Below are positions 42,391 through 53,737 of a DNA stretch of 64,000 nucleotides, piece by piece. The stretch is from Bicyclus anynana (taxonomy: Eukaryota; Arthropoda; Insecta; Lepidoptera; Nymphalidae), in contig NC_069105.1 of assembly GCF_947172395.1 (NCBI RefSeq), positions 682,001-746,000 on the forward strand. Reading direction: 5' to 3'. Within the stretch, counting starts at the first letter, position 1. Each line of letters opens with the position of its first letter. The notes beneath the pieces are model-generated. The model searched no databases and was not told the DNA's origin. It saw only the letters and a program-made list of their open reading frames with translations. Both the position numbers and the translations under genes were made by a program.

Positions 42391-42887
42391 GTTGGTGGCT
42401 AAGTTACTGAAAATACAGAAAGAATAAGGCATCACAGCTGATATTCACACATCTAGATTAGTCTACGCTACGGCACTGGAAGTTACAAAAAGTACAAACA
42501 GTTGTCATAAAGCTAATTTGCATCGCGAAACTCTGGGGCGGTTAAATTAACGAGTTAAAATAAGTTTTAATTGTTTCGGAACCGGCGTTCATTTATCTTA
42601 TTTCTGCGAAACGAAATTACAAATGTTGCTCTTAAAACGTGCTTCTTTTGCGAACGAGTGTTTAGAGGAGTGAGGCCCAGGGATCATTAGTTCGGGCTTT
42701 GAATTTGTTCATTCTCCGGGCACGGTACGGAATTGAAAAATAGATTACTCTATGGTCTTTTTTCACGCCTTTTTTCTTCTGAAATATTCAATGGTACGAT
42801 GTTTTCCTATAGAATGTTTAAGGTGTTATGTTTTGTCAGGCGTCAGAAGATTAAAATGATCAAATTATTTAATCATCAATTACTAAC
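42391..42887. other. No gene recognised
   Basis: No ORF or internal repeat. Confidence 0.35.
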
Positions 42888-43170
42888 AAGCTATATTTGG
42901 GTTCGCTGTTGAGCACGAGTCTCCACTCAGAATGAGAGGGTTTAGGCCAACAGTCCACCACGCTGGCCTAATGCGGATTGGCAGACTTCACACACGCAGA
43001 GAATTAAGAAAATTCTCATGTAGATTTCCTCACGATGTTTTTCCGTCACAGATTGACATTTCGTGATATTTAACTTCTTAAAATGCACATAATGAAAAGT
43101 TGAAGGTACATGCTCCGCACTGGATTCGAACCTACGTCCTCCAAATCGAAGGATCGGTCGTATCCACCAT
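42888..43170 (-). mobile_element. SINE-A copy, diverged
   Basis: Tail (TTTGGGTTCGCTGTTGAGCA), body and a damaged head (GGATTCGAACC still present). Confidence 0.8.
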
Positions 43171-43226
43171 AAAAGGTTCCAACCATTTGTTCTTTAAAGT
43201 AGATTGTAACAAGTCGTTTAATTTTA

Positions 43227-43366
43227 CTAGTAGTGAGTAAGTATAGCCTTTTTCGATAAATGGCCTACCTAACACCGAAAGAATTTTTCAAATCTGACCA
43301 GTAGTTCCTGAGATTAGCGCGTTCAATCAAACAAACGAACAAACTCTTCAGCTATATTAGTATAGA
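43227..43366 (-). mobile_element. Hel-A Helitron with internal loss
   Basis: CTAG at 43227 and the inverse start at 43366 remain. The hairpin and Pro-codon-rich region (CCCGTATTCC part) are deleted. Confidence 0.65.
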
Positions 43367-43869
43367 TTTGATTGTGTTTAAACTGGCTAAATTATAAAAT
43401 GGCTTTTCTCTTTCCTAGCTATTTGTATTAATAAAAAAGAGAGATTTACGTTTACTCTTCAAGATGTTTTTTATTAAAAGATATTGGTAAGATTTTATTA
43501 ATTCTGCGAAGCAGGTATTCTTTGGGAATGCCATTATTCATTGGTCGGGTCAAGAGCCTGATCTCGAATTCGAACAGATATGATGAGATATAGACGAGAT
43601 ATCGAGGTCTTTGGAAAAATATTATTTGAATTGAATTCGAGCCGGTCCCTTTCTGTAATTAAGAGTTTGCACGAGACCTGAATAATGCATGGCGCTCGGC
43701 TTGTTTGTCCATCGGAAATAACTCAGAGTTTTATCTCTTTGCCACGATTTGCACTATCTACTCCCTTTTAAAGGTTTTCGATTCTCCGCAAATAGTGAAT
43801 CCAAAAATAGGAACGTTTGAGTTGTAAAAATACACTTTGACAGAGTAATTTGAATATTTCTGAATTATT
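43367..43869. other. No gene recognised
   Basis: No ORF with a motif. Confidence 0.35.
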
Positions 43870-44045
43870 TTACGACGCCCCGCGGTTTCACCCACAAAGT
43901 TCCCGTTCCTCTGAGTATACGGGAACAGAATATAGCCTATGATATTCACAAATAACGTGGCTTTCTAGTGGTAAAAAAATTTTCAAAATCGGTTCAGTAG
44001 ATCCAGAGACTAATCTTGTAATACAATACCACAAACTTTACATCT
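43870..44045 (-). mobile_element. Hel-D type Helitron
   Basis: CGCGGTTTCACCCACAAAGT, ACGTGGCTTTCTAGTGG, TCGGTTCAGTAGATCCAGAG and TTTATAATTATTAAG mark this family. The CTAG end is lost. Confidence 0.65.
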
Positions 44046-44061
44046 TTATAATTATTAAGTA

Positions 44062-44257
44062 CTAGCTCACGCCGCGCGGTTTCACCCGCGTGGTTCCCGT
44101 CCCCGTAGGAATATATGGATAATATATAGCTTATAGCTTTTCTCGATAAATGGGCTATCTAACACTGAAAGAATTTTTCAAATCGGACCAGTAGTTCCAG
44201 AGATTAGGGCGTTCAATCAAACAAACAAACTCTTCAGCTTTATTATATTAGTATAGA
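44062..44257 (-). mobile_element. Hel-A Helitron, complete ends
   Basis: CTAGCTCACGCCGCGCGGTT at one end and TATTAGTATAGA at the other, between A and T. It directly follows the Hel-D copy. Confidence 0.9.
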
Positions 44258-44297
44258 TAAATTATAGATAACCTAGAATGTGCTTTTTATATTCGTT

Positions 44298-44610
44298 GGT
44301 CTAGTAACTAGTGGTTAGTCTATATAGCTATTGATTTCGAAGTCCAAGGTTTGAGTCCTGGGTCGTGCTAAACTATTGAGCTTTACTTTCTTCTATGAAA
44401 TTGTCAGCAAAGTTGCAGGAGTAGGAAAGTTAGTGGTGTTATACCCCTGTGCCTCGGAGAGTATGTTAAGCTGTTTAATTTGTCTAGGTCATTTAAAGAC
44501 AGTGGTCGTTAAAGACAAGGTGTAACATTATCACCAAAAGCCCACCGTCTCACATTATAGCAACGTGGTAGGTCTGAGCTCCATATCCCCTCTCCTAAGT
44601 GCATAAACAT
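44298..44610 (+). mobile_element. SINE-E copy
   Basis: A tRNA-like head (ACTAGTGGTTAGTCTATA, box B AGGTTTGAGTCCTGGG) is followed by a body with ACCCCTGTGCCTCGGAGAGT. Moderately diverged. Confidence 0.6.
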
Positions 44611-45604
44611 GATATTATCAACTCTATAGTTTACTCAAGGAATGTAAAATGTTATATAAGATTTTGGGTGTTTTCTTTCAAGTTAACGTGGCGCCGCATA
44701 CCTAATTTGAAATTCTAATTTTAGGGTTATTTACATACATCCCGGAACATTCTCGAGGAACATATTATTACCACATACCTTCATGTGTGAATTTCCAAAT
44801 ACTTATGCTTATGCTAAAGACTTTAAAGGATAGTTTGTCTATGGTGTCTTGTTTGTAATTATTCTGTAAAATTTTCTAGAAAATGTTTGTGTGATTAAGG
44901 AAGACACTGGTCGGATCCTGATAGTATGGTTTTTTTTGTGTCTGTTGTTATACCAATTTGGTATTTCATAAAATTAAGATCTAGCCTACTTATATGACTA
45001 ATTAGTGATTTAACTTTAACCTAAACTTATAATATATTATTATTATACTAAGACAATATTCAATAACTTAATCTTAGTATTATTTAAGTCTCCAGGTCAC
45101 TTTGTTCACGTGATCTTCTATGTAGCAGTTAACACTACACTATCACTAGTCACTAAACACTAACTCAAATGGTTTGGTCCGTTTAAGTCTTCTCACTGTA
45201 TTTGGAACGTCGAGAAGCTGAATTACCTCGATGTTTAAATATAACCTCGTGAAATTCTCAAATGTATTGTTAAGGTTAAGGATCGAGAAGTTAATACTAT
45301 AAATAGCATTAGTTAAAGAAATATTTTTTTATGTAATAATAATAATTGATATATTGATAATAATTGTCGAGTTTCTTGATGGCTCTTCTTAACATAATCT
45401 GTGCTATCTAACGTCGTAAAGTCTCGTAAAATAGTCAAACTTGACGTGATATTCAAATAAATCTAATTTGAATTTTACAACAAAAGTGCTGGCAACTTAC
45501 TTGAAATAAACTTATTTCTAATTTAAAGTTAGTTTGAAGTGATAATTGAAATATTTGTGTGTTACTTTGTAATTGCATTTATTTACTTATTAAGAAAAAA
45601 AAGT
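44611..45604. other. Long AT-rich stretch without recognised gene
   Basis: No ORF above background. ACTTGAAATAAACTTATTTC at about 45500 resembles a CR1-like tail. Confidence 0.4.
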
Positions 45605-45750
45605 GTGTGTCAGCTCCGACGCATGAATGTTGCCCCGCAGCATACATCTATTTGAAAGGTGCGCAAAATAGGTTGCGCACAAAAAACGTAACGCTGTCAT
45701 TCGTTCATCGAATTTTACTGCCCATATTTTTTTCATACCAGGGGCTATAT
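45605..45750 (+). repeat. Repeat X, copy 1
   Basis: AAAGGTGCGCAAAATAGGTT, GCGCACAAAAAACGTAACGC and TCATTCGTTCATCGAATTTT match 52835..53070 in inverse orientation. Confidence 0.7.
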
Positions 45751-46115
45751 ATGAAGAATCGATTCTTATCGAGTAAACTCCAACAAACTCAAAAAAAAAA
45801 ATACATAAAAAGGACTACACAAACTACACGGATAACCACAAAAATCACAGTGATTTGACGATGGTATCCATCTGGAACTAAACCTAAAAAATAATTTAAT
45901 CTATAATAAAATCTATAGGGTTACAATAATTTTAGACCATTATTACACTAAATTAAATTAGGCAATTACTTAATATCTTACGAGTATTTCAAATTCACAG
46001 GTATATAACCTATACATATGACATAAAAAACTGTTTCAATTTTCTTTTAATATTACTCTCGTTTACCGATTATATTGGCAGGTATTTCGTTATTATAAAA
46101 TGTAATATAGTATTA
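45751..46115. other. No gene recognised
   Basis: AT-rich spacer. Confidence 0.35.
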
Positions 46116-46580
46116 CTAGCGGACCCGCTCAAGCTTCGCTTTGACTTATTAATTTATTTATTTGCACTTCTTCCCTATCCCTATACCCTACCCTACCTTA
46201 CACTACCCTACTCCTACCCCTACCCCTACCCTACCTCTACTCTACCCCTACCCTACAACTACCCTACCGCTACCCTACCCCTACCCTATCTCTATACCAT
46301 AAACCTACCACTACCCTACCCTAACCCTACCCTACCCCTACCCTACCCTAACCCTACCCTACCCTACCCCTACCCTACCCTAACCCTACCCTACCCTACC
46401 CCTACCCTACCGCTACCCTACCCCTACTCTATCCCTATACCATACCCCTACCCTACCCTACCCTAGAAATAAATGTTGGCCGATTCTCAGACCTACTGAA
46501 TATGCACAAAAAATTTCATCAAAATCGGTCAAGAGGAGCATGGCAACGAAAACTGTGACACGAGAATTTTATATATTAGA
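46116..46580 (-). mobile_element. Helitron carrying a CCCTAC microsatellite
   Basis: Begins CTAGCGGACCCGCTC (inverse of a Helitron 3' hairpin and CTAG) and ends TATATTAGA. The flanks of the array, AAAATTTCATCAAAATCGGT and AGGAGCATGGCAACG, resemble other Helitron interiors. Confidence 0.6.
46178..46466 (+). repeat. CCCTAC/CCCCTAC microsatellite, about 290 bp
   Basis: Imperfect units CCCTAC, CCCCTAC, CCCTAA and CCGCTAC. It is not the insect telomere repeat (CCTAA)n, since phase and unit length vary. A shorter inverse array lies in the Helitron at 40687. Confidence 0.9.
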
Positions 46581-46989
46581 TTTTACATGATCCATTACAT
46601 TAATACACATAATCCATTCAAATACGTTGGGTTCATTTAATTTTCCGCTATGTAAATTACGTTCTAATACTCAGAGACATTCATATTTTATTATTTGAGT
46701 TACAAAAGGATAAAGCCGCCCCAATTTAGCCCAGTTATCCCAATTTGAACCACGCATCTATTACAGAATTACCTAACAAAGTTTACATACGAATTAGTTC
46801 GCAAATCTAAATATTTTCAAATAATCTACGTGTTACGTAATATTAATACGGGCTTTGGCGTAATCTGTGATGACCTTTTAGAGGGTTTCAGTTCGTTATA
46901 AAGAGATTTTGTTGCGAAGCTTGTATAAAAACCAGTCAGGTGTGTGTTGAACCACGCGGTAGAGACGGTTCCGTAATGTTTTAAATAAA
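46581..46989. other. No gene recognised
   Basis: AT-rich. Confidence 0.35.
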
Positions 46990-47185
46990 TCTATACTAAT
47001 ATTATAAAGCTGAAGAGTTTGTTTGTTTGATTGAACGCGTTAATCTCAGAAACTACTCGACCGATTTGAAAAATTCCTTCATTGTTAGATAGCCCATTTA
47101 TCCAGAAAGGCAATAGGCTATATATTATCCCCGTATTCTTACAGGAACGGGAACCATGAGTGTGAAACCGCGCAGCGTCAGCTAG
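46990..47185 (+). mobile_element. Hel-A Helitron, complete ends
   Basis: TCTATACTAATATTATAAAG to GCGCAGCGTCAGCTAG, flanked by A and T. Confidence 0.9.
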
Positions 47186-47216
47186 TAAATATATAAACTT
47201 TCATATTACCTACACA

Positions 47217-47376
47217 AATCACTACTTAGCCCCAAATTAAGCGTTCAGCAAGTGTCATGAGTTTTATGGTAGCGGATTTTATAATATATATTTATATACT
47301 ACATACAAATATTTTTATTGTGGGAATGCAGAGAGTAAGGTCAAAACCCACTGTGCCACGCGGTAGTCAAATTGAT
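47217..47376 (-). mobile_element. SINE-D copy, shortened
   Basis: TTAGCCCCAAATTAAGCG at the tail and a damaged head AAACCCACTGTGCCACGCGG. The body is internally deleted relative to 8446..8701. Confidence 0.7.
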
Positions 47377-48149
47377 ACGTAAGATATTGATTTATTTTTA
47401 TTAGTTTAAGATATCCATTTCTTATATCTAGTGACGAACACAAGGTATTTAAGGAGGGTATGCACTGTACATACAAATTGTGCAAAACGGAAAATTCTTC
47501 CTCAACACAGGATTGCAATAAGTCCTCAAGGTAGGCAGTGCATTTTTTGTATCTACGAAGTGACCGCTACTGCGTAGATCCATAAACCGTAATCTTTAAA
47601 TAGAAAACTAACTTACTTTAGAATCGGTAGTTTCAGAGATAAAGAAAGGTATAGACAATTCTTGATCCCCACAATCAGATCATACGAGTACATCAATCTA
47701 TGGGTCACAAAAATTGGTATGTTCCGTTTTTATAGCCGGACTTACTGAACCCTACAAATAAAAGTTATGGTATCAAACTAAGGCAAGGCGTGGGTAAATT
47801 TTAATTAAAACAAAAATGTTTAATATTTTGGGGTTGATTACACAGATTTTTGGTAATTAGGTAAACAGCCAAGGGCCATGGAATTTGGACAAGCAAAATA
47901 AAAACTTCCTTATTTAAGACAAACAAAACTTTTAGATAATCAAGGATTAATGAACAATACCTTTCGTATAAAACATGGTTAATTATGTTAAAAAAAAGCT
48001 TTTTGAAAAATCGTATTTCATACATCTCCAGATCTTGTAGATCCATCTCGAAAAGTATTGAGATTTGTACTTCGAGTAAGTACCTTAGTAGTATAGTTGG
48101 TATAATCTCTAAAGATTACGTTATGCAGCAAACCTCGTCATTATTATTT
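47377..48149. other. No gene recognised
   Basis: An 81-codon minus ORF at 47801..48046 has no motif and no signal peptide. CACAAGGTATTTAAGGAGGG with ATGCACTGTA near 47440 echoes CACAAGGTTTTTAACAAGGGG with ATGCACTATA near 4200, a possible old repeat. Confidence 0.4.
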
Positions 48150-48476
48150 TTTTTTTATTCTTTACAAGTTAGCCATTGACTACAATCTCACCTGATGGTA
48201 AGTGATGATGCAATCTAAGATGGAAGCGGGCTAACTTGTTAGGAGGAGGACGAAAATCCACACCCCTTTCGGTTTCTACACGGCATCTACCGGAACGCTA
48301 AATCACTTGGCGGTACGTCTTTGCCGGTAGGGTGGTAACTACCCACGGCGGAAGCCTCCCACCAGCCAGACCTAGACCAATTAAGAAAATCTTAATCGGC
48401 CCAGCCGGGAATCGAACCCAGGACCCTCGTCTTGTAAATCCACTGCGCATACCACTGCGCCACGGAGGCCGTCAAA
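48150..48476 (-). mobile_element. SINE-B copy, full length
   Basis: Complete from TTTTTATTCTTTACAAGTTAG to a head with GCCACGGAGGCCGTCAA. Boxes A and B are intact on minus. It is a good reference copy. Confidence 0.92.
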
Positions 48477-48652
48477 TATATTATATTTGTGATATTTAAT
48501 AATAATTGTCACCCGTAATACACAAATCAACATTAGTGTGGCGGGGCATAACTGAAAAATACCACAATCATCTCTAACAATTACTTTATAGAGAGGCGCT
48601 ATTTAAAAAAAAACAAGCATACAATTTAAAAAATATATAATTACACTTCACA

Positions 48653-49146
48653 TCACACTAATATTATAAAGGCGAAAGTTCGTGTGTGTATGTATGTTTG
48701 TTCCTCTTTTACGCTGCGGCTACTAAAGCCATTTGGCTGAAATTTGGAATGGAAATAGATTTTACTCTGGATTAACACATAGGCTTTTCATCTCAGAAAA
48801 ATCCATTACTCCAGGTTAATTAGGTACTGTTCTAGTATAAAGTTCTAATGGTACCTAATAGAGCACTCTCGCGTCTGACCCCAAAACTTTGTAGAGACTT
48901 GCTCGAAAGTGCTGCGACTGTTAATATGAATCAAAAAAAATAAAAAAATAAAGATACTTGCTTAATTCCTACATATTTACCTGAAAACCTGAAAAACAAG
49001 TTTAAAAACTGACAATATTTTTTGGAAGATTCGGATAAAGTCAAGCCTCCAGGAAACTTTCATCTATAACGCTACCAAATGCCTCTGCCTGTGGGATATT
49101 ATTTTATAGAATGACACCATTCGAGCGAAATCACAGGCGTCTGCTA
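48653..49146 (+). mobile_element. Hel-B Helitron with unrelated interior
   Basis: TCACACTAATATTATAAAGG start; the core runs to about 48815. About 280 bp of foreign sequence follow, then CGAGCGAAATCACAGGCGTC and TGCTAG. The middle may be captured or inserted DNA. Confidence 0.65.
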
Positions 49147-49727
49147 GTAATAAATAAAATAAGTAGCCTAAAATATAAGATTTTATGTCTATTATCGATG
49201 AAAAACAAAGAAAATCGCTTTCCATATATTATCAAGCAACGTTTTAAATGTAGTTTATCTGATTAAAGGGTGATTTACCCCCAAACACCCAAACCATGAC
49301 CCTCAATTTGTTTTGATTACCTCACACTTTATCACTTCATATATTCCACTCCCTCTAAGGATGAAATAAAATAAAGATCTGTACCTTACTAGTAAAACTC
49401 AATACAAATTATATTGTATGATTTAAAATGTAACTTACTAATATACACTATATGTGTATATTATCAATATTTGTGAAACTATTTATATAATGTTATTTAT
49501 GTTACTAGCTGACAACCGCGATAATGTCAGCTCTAATTTGGGGCTTTTAACCGCAAGAACTTATATGGAGGGGGAATCTTGGAAAATCCATTGTAAGCAA
49601 AAGATTTTATTCTATTGGATATGTCACTATCTCGTCGAAACATAGAGAACACAGGTGGATAAATGTCTTAATATATTTTAGTCGCAACGATAGTTATTTA
49701 AACAAATAATACCTAAACCTACAATGT
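49147..49727. other. No gene recognised
   Basis: A Helitron-like CTAGCTGACAACCGCG remnant is at about 49505. The rest is AT-rich. Confidence 0.35.
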
Positions 49728-49808
49728 TGTTTTGTACCCCGTACCGGATTCGAACCTATACCCTCCGGAATAGAAGGCCGAGGTCATATCCACTGGGCTA
49801 TCATGGTT
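49728..49808 (-). mobile_element. SINE-A head only
   Basis: TACCGGATTCGAACCTATAC to CCACTGGGCTATCATGG, the tRNA-like part without body. Confidence 0.75.
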
Positions 49809-50026
49809 CAGGGGTAATACCCAAAACTTCCTTAATTCGAGTTGCGACAACTAATCAAAAGAATTTAAAACTCATTATATTGTCCAACACAGTTCTAAAA
49901 CCAAATACCTTATTAACCCAATCCCAGTAGTCTAACCAATGGACCAGCAGGCTTATTCACTGTCTTTGACGATTGCTAGTTGACATATACGAAATTGAAC
50001 GAAATTAAGTTAATAAAATGCGTGTA

Positions 50027-50327
50027 AAATAGTGATAGCCCAGTGGATATGACCTCTGCCTCCGATTCCGGAGGGTGTGGGTTCGAATCTGGTCCGGGGC
50101 ATGCACCTCCAACTTTTCAGTTATGTGCATTTTAAGAAATTAAAATCACGTGTCTCAAACGGTGAAGGAAAAACATCGTGAGGAAACCTGCATACCAAAG
50201 AATTTTCTTTATTCTCTGCGTGTGTCTGCCAATCCGCATTGGGCGACCGTGGTGGCCTAACCCCTCGCATTCTGACAGGAGACTCGAGCTCAGTAGTGAG
50301 CCGAATATGGGTTGATAATGATGATGA
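50027..50327 (+). mobile_element. SINE-A copy, near full length
   Basis: Box A TAGCCCAGTGG and box B GGTTCGAATCT, body, and GATAATGATGATG tail. Small deletions near GTGTGTCTGCC. Confidence 0.9.
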
Positions 50328-50488
50328 AATACGAAATTGAGATTCTATGTAACAAATGTCATCCGGTGCCTACTGGTGGTTAATTATGCAGACAGTATAT
50401 TGTCAAATGATTTGATGTTTATTTTAATAAATTGATAATAAAGACTAAAATAGTGAATAGGACAGCTGGAAGGCATCCATTAATAATC

Positions 50489-50715
50489 GCATCATCATCA
50501 TTATCAACCCATATTCGGCTCACTGCTGAATTAAGAAAATTCTCTGGTGTGCAGGTTTCCTCGCGATTTTTTTTTCACCGTTTGAGACACGTGATATTTA
50601 TTTTCTTAAAATGCACACAACTGAAAAGTTGGAAGTGCATGCCCTTGACCGGATGCGAACTTACGCCCTCCGGAATCGGTGGCAGAAGTCATATCCTCTG
50701 GGCTATCATGGCTCT
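50489..50715 (-). mobile_element. SINE-A copy with deletion
   Basis: ATCATCATCATTATCAACCC tail. GCTCACTGCTG jumps to AATTAAGAAAATT, dropping about 100 bp. The head is present but diverged. Confidence 0.85.
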
Positions 50716-51017
50716 AATAGTAATCGCGTAAAAAGTATATAAACTGTTATCGCGCAGAAAAACTACCATCAACGGAATAAAATTAAGATTAGGAACATTG
50801 TAGGAACATTACTACCACTTTCGGCCCAAACTACCGCACTATATTTTCAAGGCTTACTACTGATATACGAGTATTAGGCAAACCAGGAGAGATTTCCGCC
50901 GAATGGATCTTATTTACCTAAGTATTATTTAGTACACTGTTTAGAGTTTAAGGGTTCATATTCGCATTATTCACAAGTAGATGATAACCGCGACTTTGGC
51001 CATGTGTATTTGGTGTC
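50716..51017. other. No gene recognised
   Basis: A short Helitron-like ACCGCGACTTTGGCC piece is at about 50988. Confidence 0.3.
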
Positions 51018-51688
51018 ATCATAATCATCATAATATCAGCCGATGGACGTCCACTGCTGGACAAAACCTCTTGCATGGACTTAAAAACAAAACGGTTTCG
51101 AGTCGCCAGCATCCAGCGGCTCCCAGCAACAGGCTTGATGTCTTCGGTCCACCTAGTGGGGGGTCGATCAACACTGCGCTTTCCGATGCAGGATCGCCAT
51201 TCCAGCACCTTGGGACCCCAACGTCCATCGGCTCTTCGAACTATGTGGCCTGCCCACTGCCATTTCATCTTCGTGACTCGCTGTTCTATGTCAGTGACTT
51301 TAGTTCGTCTGCGGATCTCCCCATTTCTGATTCGATCACGCAGAGAAACCCCAAGCATAGCACGCTCCATCGCCCGCTGAGTGACTTCGACCCTTCTTAT
51401 AAGGCCCATAGTTAGCGACCAAGTCTCGGATCCGTAAGTCATCACTGGCAACACGCACTGCTTGAAGACTTTCGTCTTCAGGCACTGAGGAATTTTGAGG
51501 AAAAAGATGTCGCGGAGTTTCCCAAACGCTGCCCAGCCGAGCTGGATTCGGTTTCGATGCACCTCTTTCTCGAAATTGGACCTACCTAACTGGACTGTGT
51601 GTCCTAGGTATATATATTCATCTACAATTTCAAGCGCAGAGTCCTCAACAATAACTGGATGAAGCGGTACATGAGCATTAGACATGAT
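51018..51688 (-). mobile_element. RTE-1 LINE, 5'-truncated, long open frame
   Basis: Minus-strand coding remains open for about 220 residues of the C-terminal part (HPVIVEDSALEIVDEYIYLG, YGSETWSL, RIRNGEIRRRTKVTDIEQRV, RWTEDIKPVAG). It has substitutions such as a one-residue insertion in EVHRNRIQLG. Tail ATGATTATGATGA-like at 51018. It is the second-best RTE-1 copy and diverges from 14627..15380. Confidence 0.9.
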
Positions 51689-52834
51689 CTGTCTGAGATG
51701 ATGGACTTAAATAAATGAATAATAAAAATCAAGTAAAATAAAAAAGCTTTTTATTTCTTCTTATTTACAATTAATTAGGTGATAAGTATTTTAATCTGTT
51801 AATTGTTAAATTAAGTAAGTTATAATTTTAAAATGTTTATTTTCTTCCCTTTTATTTAAAACCTGTACGGTGAAGGCCTCCTTCAGGTGCTGCCATACTG
51901 TTTTTTTTACTATCGCTTAATTAACAGTTATACAATTAACAACCAAAATATCTTACAAATTACGTGGTACATTATCTCGTTCCGACGCTCAGAAATTTTC
52001 ATTTCCTGGTAACTCATTTAGCTAACAGAATCAAGAATTTTTGTAAATAAAAAAGTTGATCGCCTCATCGAAATGAAGCTACTCACGAAAAATTAACTTG
52101 TCAGTAATCAGTTGTAAAAAATATTCTACGGATCCCTGACTACTAATCTTACTTGAAATAAATGAAGTTTTAATTTGATTTTAAATCTTACCTATGCTGT
52201 AGAATTTCTTCTACAGCATACCTCGTTACTATAGAAGAAATTCTATAGTATAGGTAAGTATAGAAGAAATTCTATAGTATAGAGGTATGTTATAGAAAAA
52301 AATCTTTAGTTATGTCAAGTCTTTGGGCCAGAAACTTACAAGCCAGTGAGCGTTCATTCCTTTAATCCAAATAACACTCGTCTCTGCATTTACGACGTGA
52401 TTTAACGCTTTGAGTTTTACGAGCCGCACTTACATGGTTTATTTATTTCTATCACTCGTTCAGTCGTTGTTCGGGTTAGTGGTTCTATTTAAAAAAACTA
52501 CAATGGAAGACTAAAAAGGAGGAGTTTATCTCTCTGCATGTATTTACCTAAGTCATGCATTGCATTTAGGCATCCTAAGATATGCACCACGAGTCATATC
52601 TTAGGATATCACTTAACCCAAGATGACGGAAAGGTAAATAATATTGACTAATATCGATAGGCTCGAAGATATCGAATATTATTGACTAATATCGAAGGCT
52701 CTTTCATTGCTTTGGTGCAAAAAAGATAGAACATGCGCCGCTATTGATCGATAATATGTGTTTCTCTCATCAGGACAGGAGATATGTCGTTGACATTATA
52801 TGCATCCTATGCCTACTGTATGGCTATTATGTAA
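51689..52834. other. No gene; several inverted repeats
   Basis: AT-rich. It contains the palindrome cluster at 52188..52284 and an inverted pair ATCCTAAGATATG / CATATCTTAGGAT at 52572..52584 and 52595..52607. Confidence 0.4.
52188..52284. repeat. Cluster of palindromes with TAGAAGAAATTCTA units
   Basis: TATGCTGTAGAA-TTTC-TTCTACAGCATA (52193..52220), ACTATAGAA-GAAA-TTCTATAGT (52228..52249) and a third unit at about 52260..52279, with outer TTACCTA / TAGGTAA flanks. Confidence 0.85.
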
Positions 52835-53070
52835 CGGTGTTTGGTTTGTAAAAAAATATGGGCAGTATAATTCTATGAACGAATGACAGCGTCACGTTTT
52901 TTGTGCGCAACCTATTCTGCGCACCTTTCATCGTGCACGCTGTTGGCGGGCGAACAAGCCGCGGCCTGCTGCTCCTCGGTTGCGCACATTTCACTTTCAG
53001 GCGTAGGTTTTGAGACGTACCTAGATAGTGTATGCTATGGGGCAACATACACCTATTTAGACAGTCCATC
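52835..53070 (-). repeat. Repeat X, copy 2
   Basis: The inverse of 45605..45750, extended by GCACGCTGTTGGCGGGCGAA and a GC-rich part that ends at ATGCTATGGGGCAACATACA. The GC-rich section may be an insertion relative to copy 1. Confidence 0.7.
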
Positions 53071-53482
53071 TGAAAGAGTAAACTTCATTATTTTTGTAAC
53101 TGGACAGTGTGAGCTTTTATTTCGTCTTTTTCTCTCTTTGTCCAACACCTATTGAATGATAGAGATGGAGTAGGATTCGAAACTCACACTGTCGAATTTT
53201 ATAGAGCTTCTGATATTGTTGTACTATTAAGGTCAACAAAATAATACAGAATGTAAATATTTGAACGTTGATTCACGGGTAAGTAGGTAGTAAGTAGGCA
53301 CAGAATTATCATATAAAGTGAAAATCGCTGCACGTGTAATACCCATTATCTGGGGCCGAGATGGGATTTAAACGAATTTGACAGACGCTGCGGAATGTTT
53401 TATCACAACAGCGGTATTAATAACTGATTTTAAAAAAGAAAAAAAAAGGAAAAGCATTCAATTGAATTCCTTAATAATAAAG
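53071..53482. other. No gene recognised
   Basis: Unique-looking spacer. Confidence 0.35.
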
Positions 53483-53737
53483 GTGTTTGGAAGCCATTGG
53501 ATCAGCTTCCAACTTCACACAGGAAGTAAAATTATAAAAAATTGTAATGTTGTTATCAATTGTAAATTATATCACTGTATGATTTTTTTTAAAAGAGCAA
53601 CTGTTGAGTTTCTTGCCAGCTCTACTCTGTAGAACCTGCCTTCCAAACCGGTTGGAAATTTTTTAAAAATAGTCAACTTACGTTTTAAAAGTGCTTGTAA
53701 ACTGAGCCTACTTGAAATAAATGAATTTTGAATTGAT
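53483..53737 (+). mobile_element. CR1-like LINE 3' end
   Basis: TTTGGAAGCCATTGGATCAG to AAATAAATGAATTTTGAATT, plus orientation. Only the last codons and the tail remain. Confidence 0.8.

Noticed and set aside
46178..46466. Interstitial telomere repeat
   Set aside because: Units are CCCTAC and CCCCTAC with irregular phase, not the insect CCTAA repeat, and the array lies inside a Helitron-like element.
50981..51415. 144-codon plus-strand ORF
   Set aside because: It is the antisense shadow of the RTE-1 coding fragment at 51018..51688.
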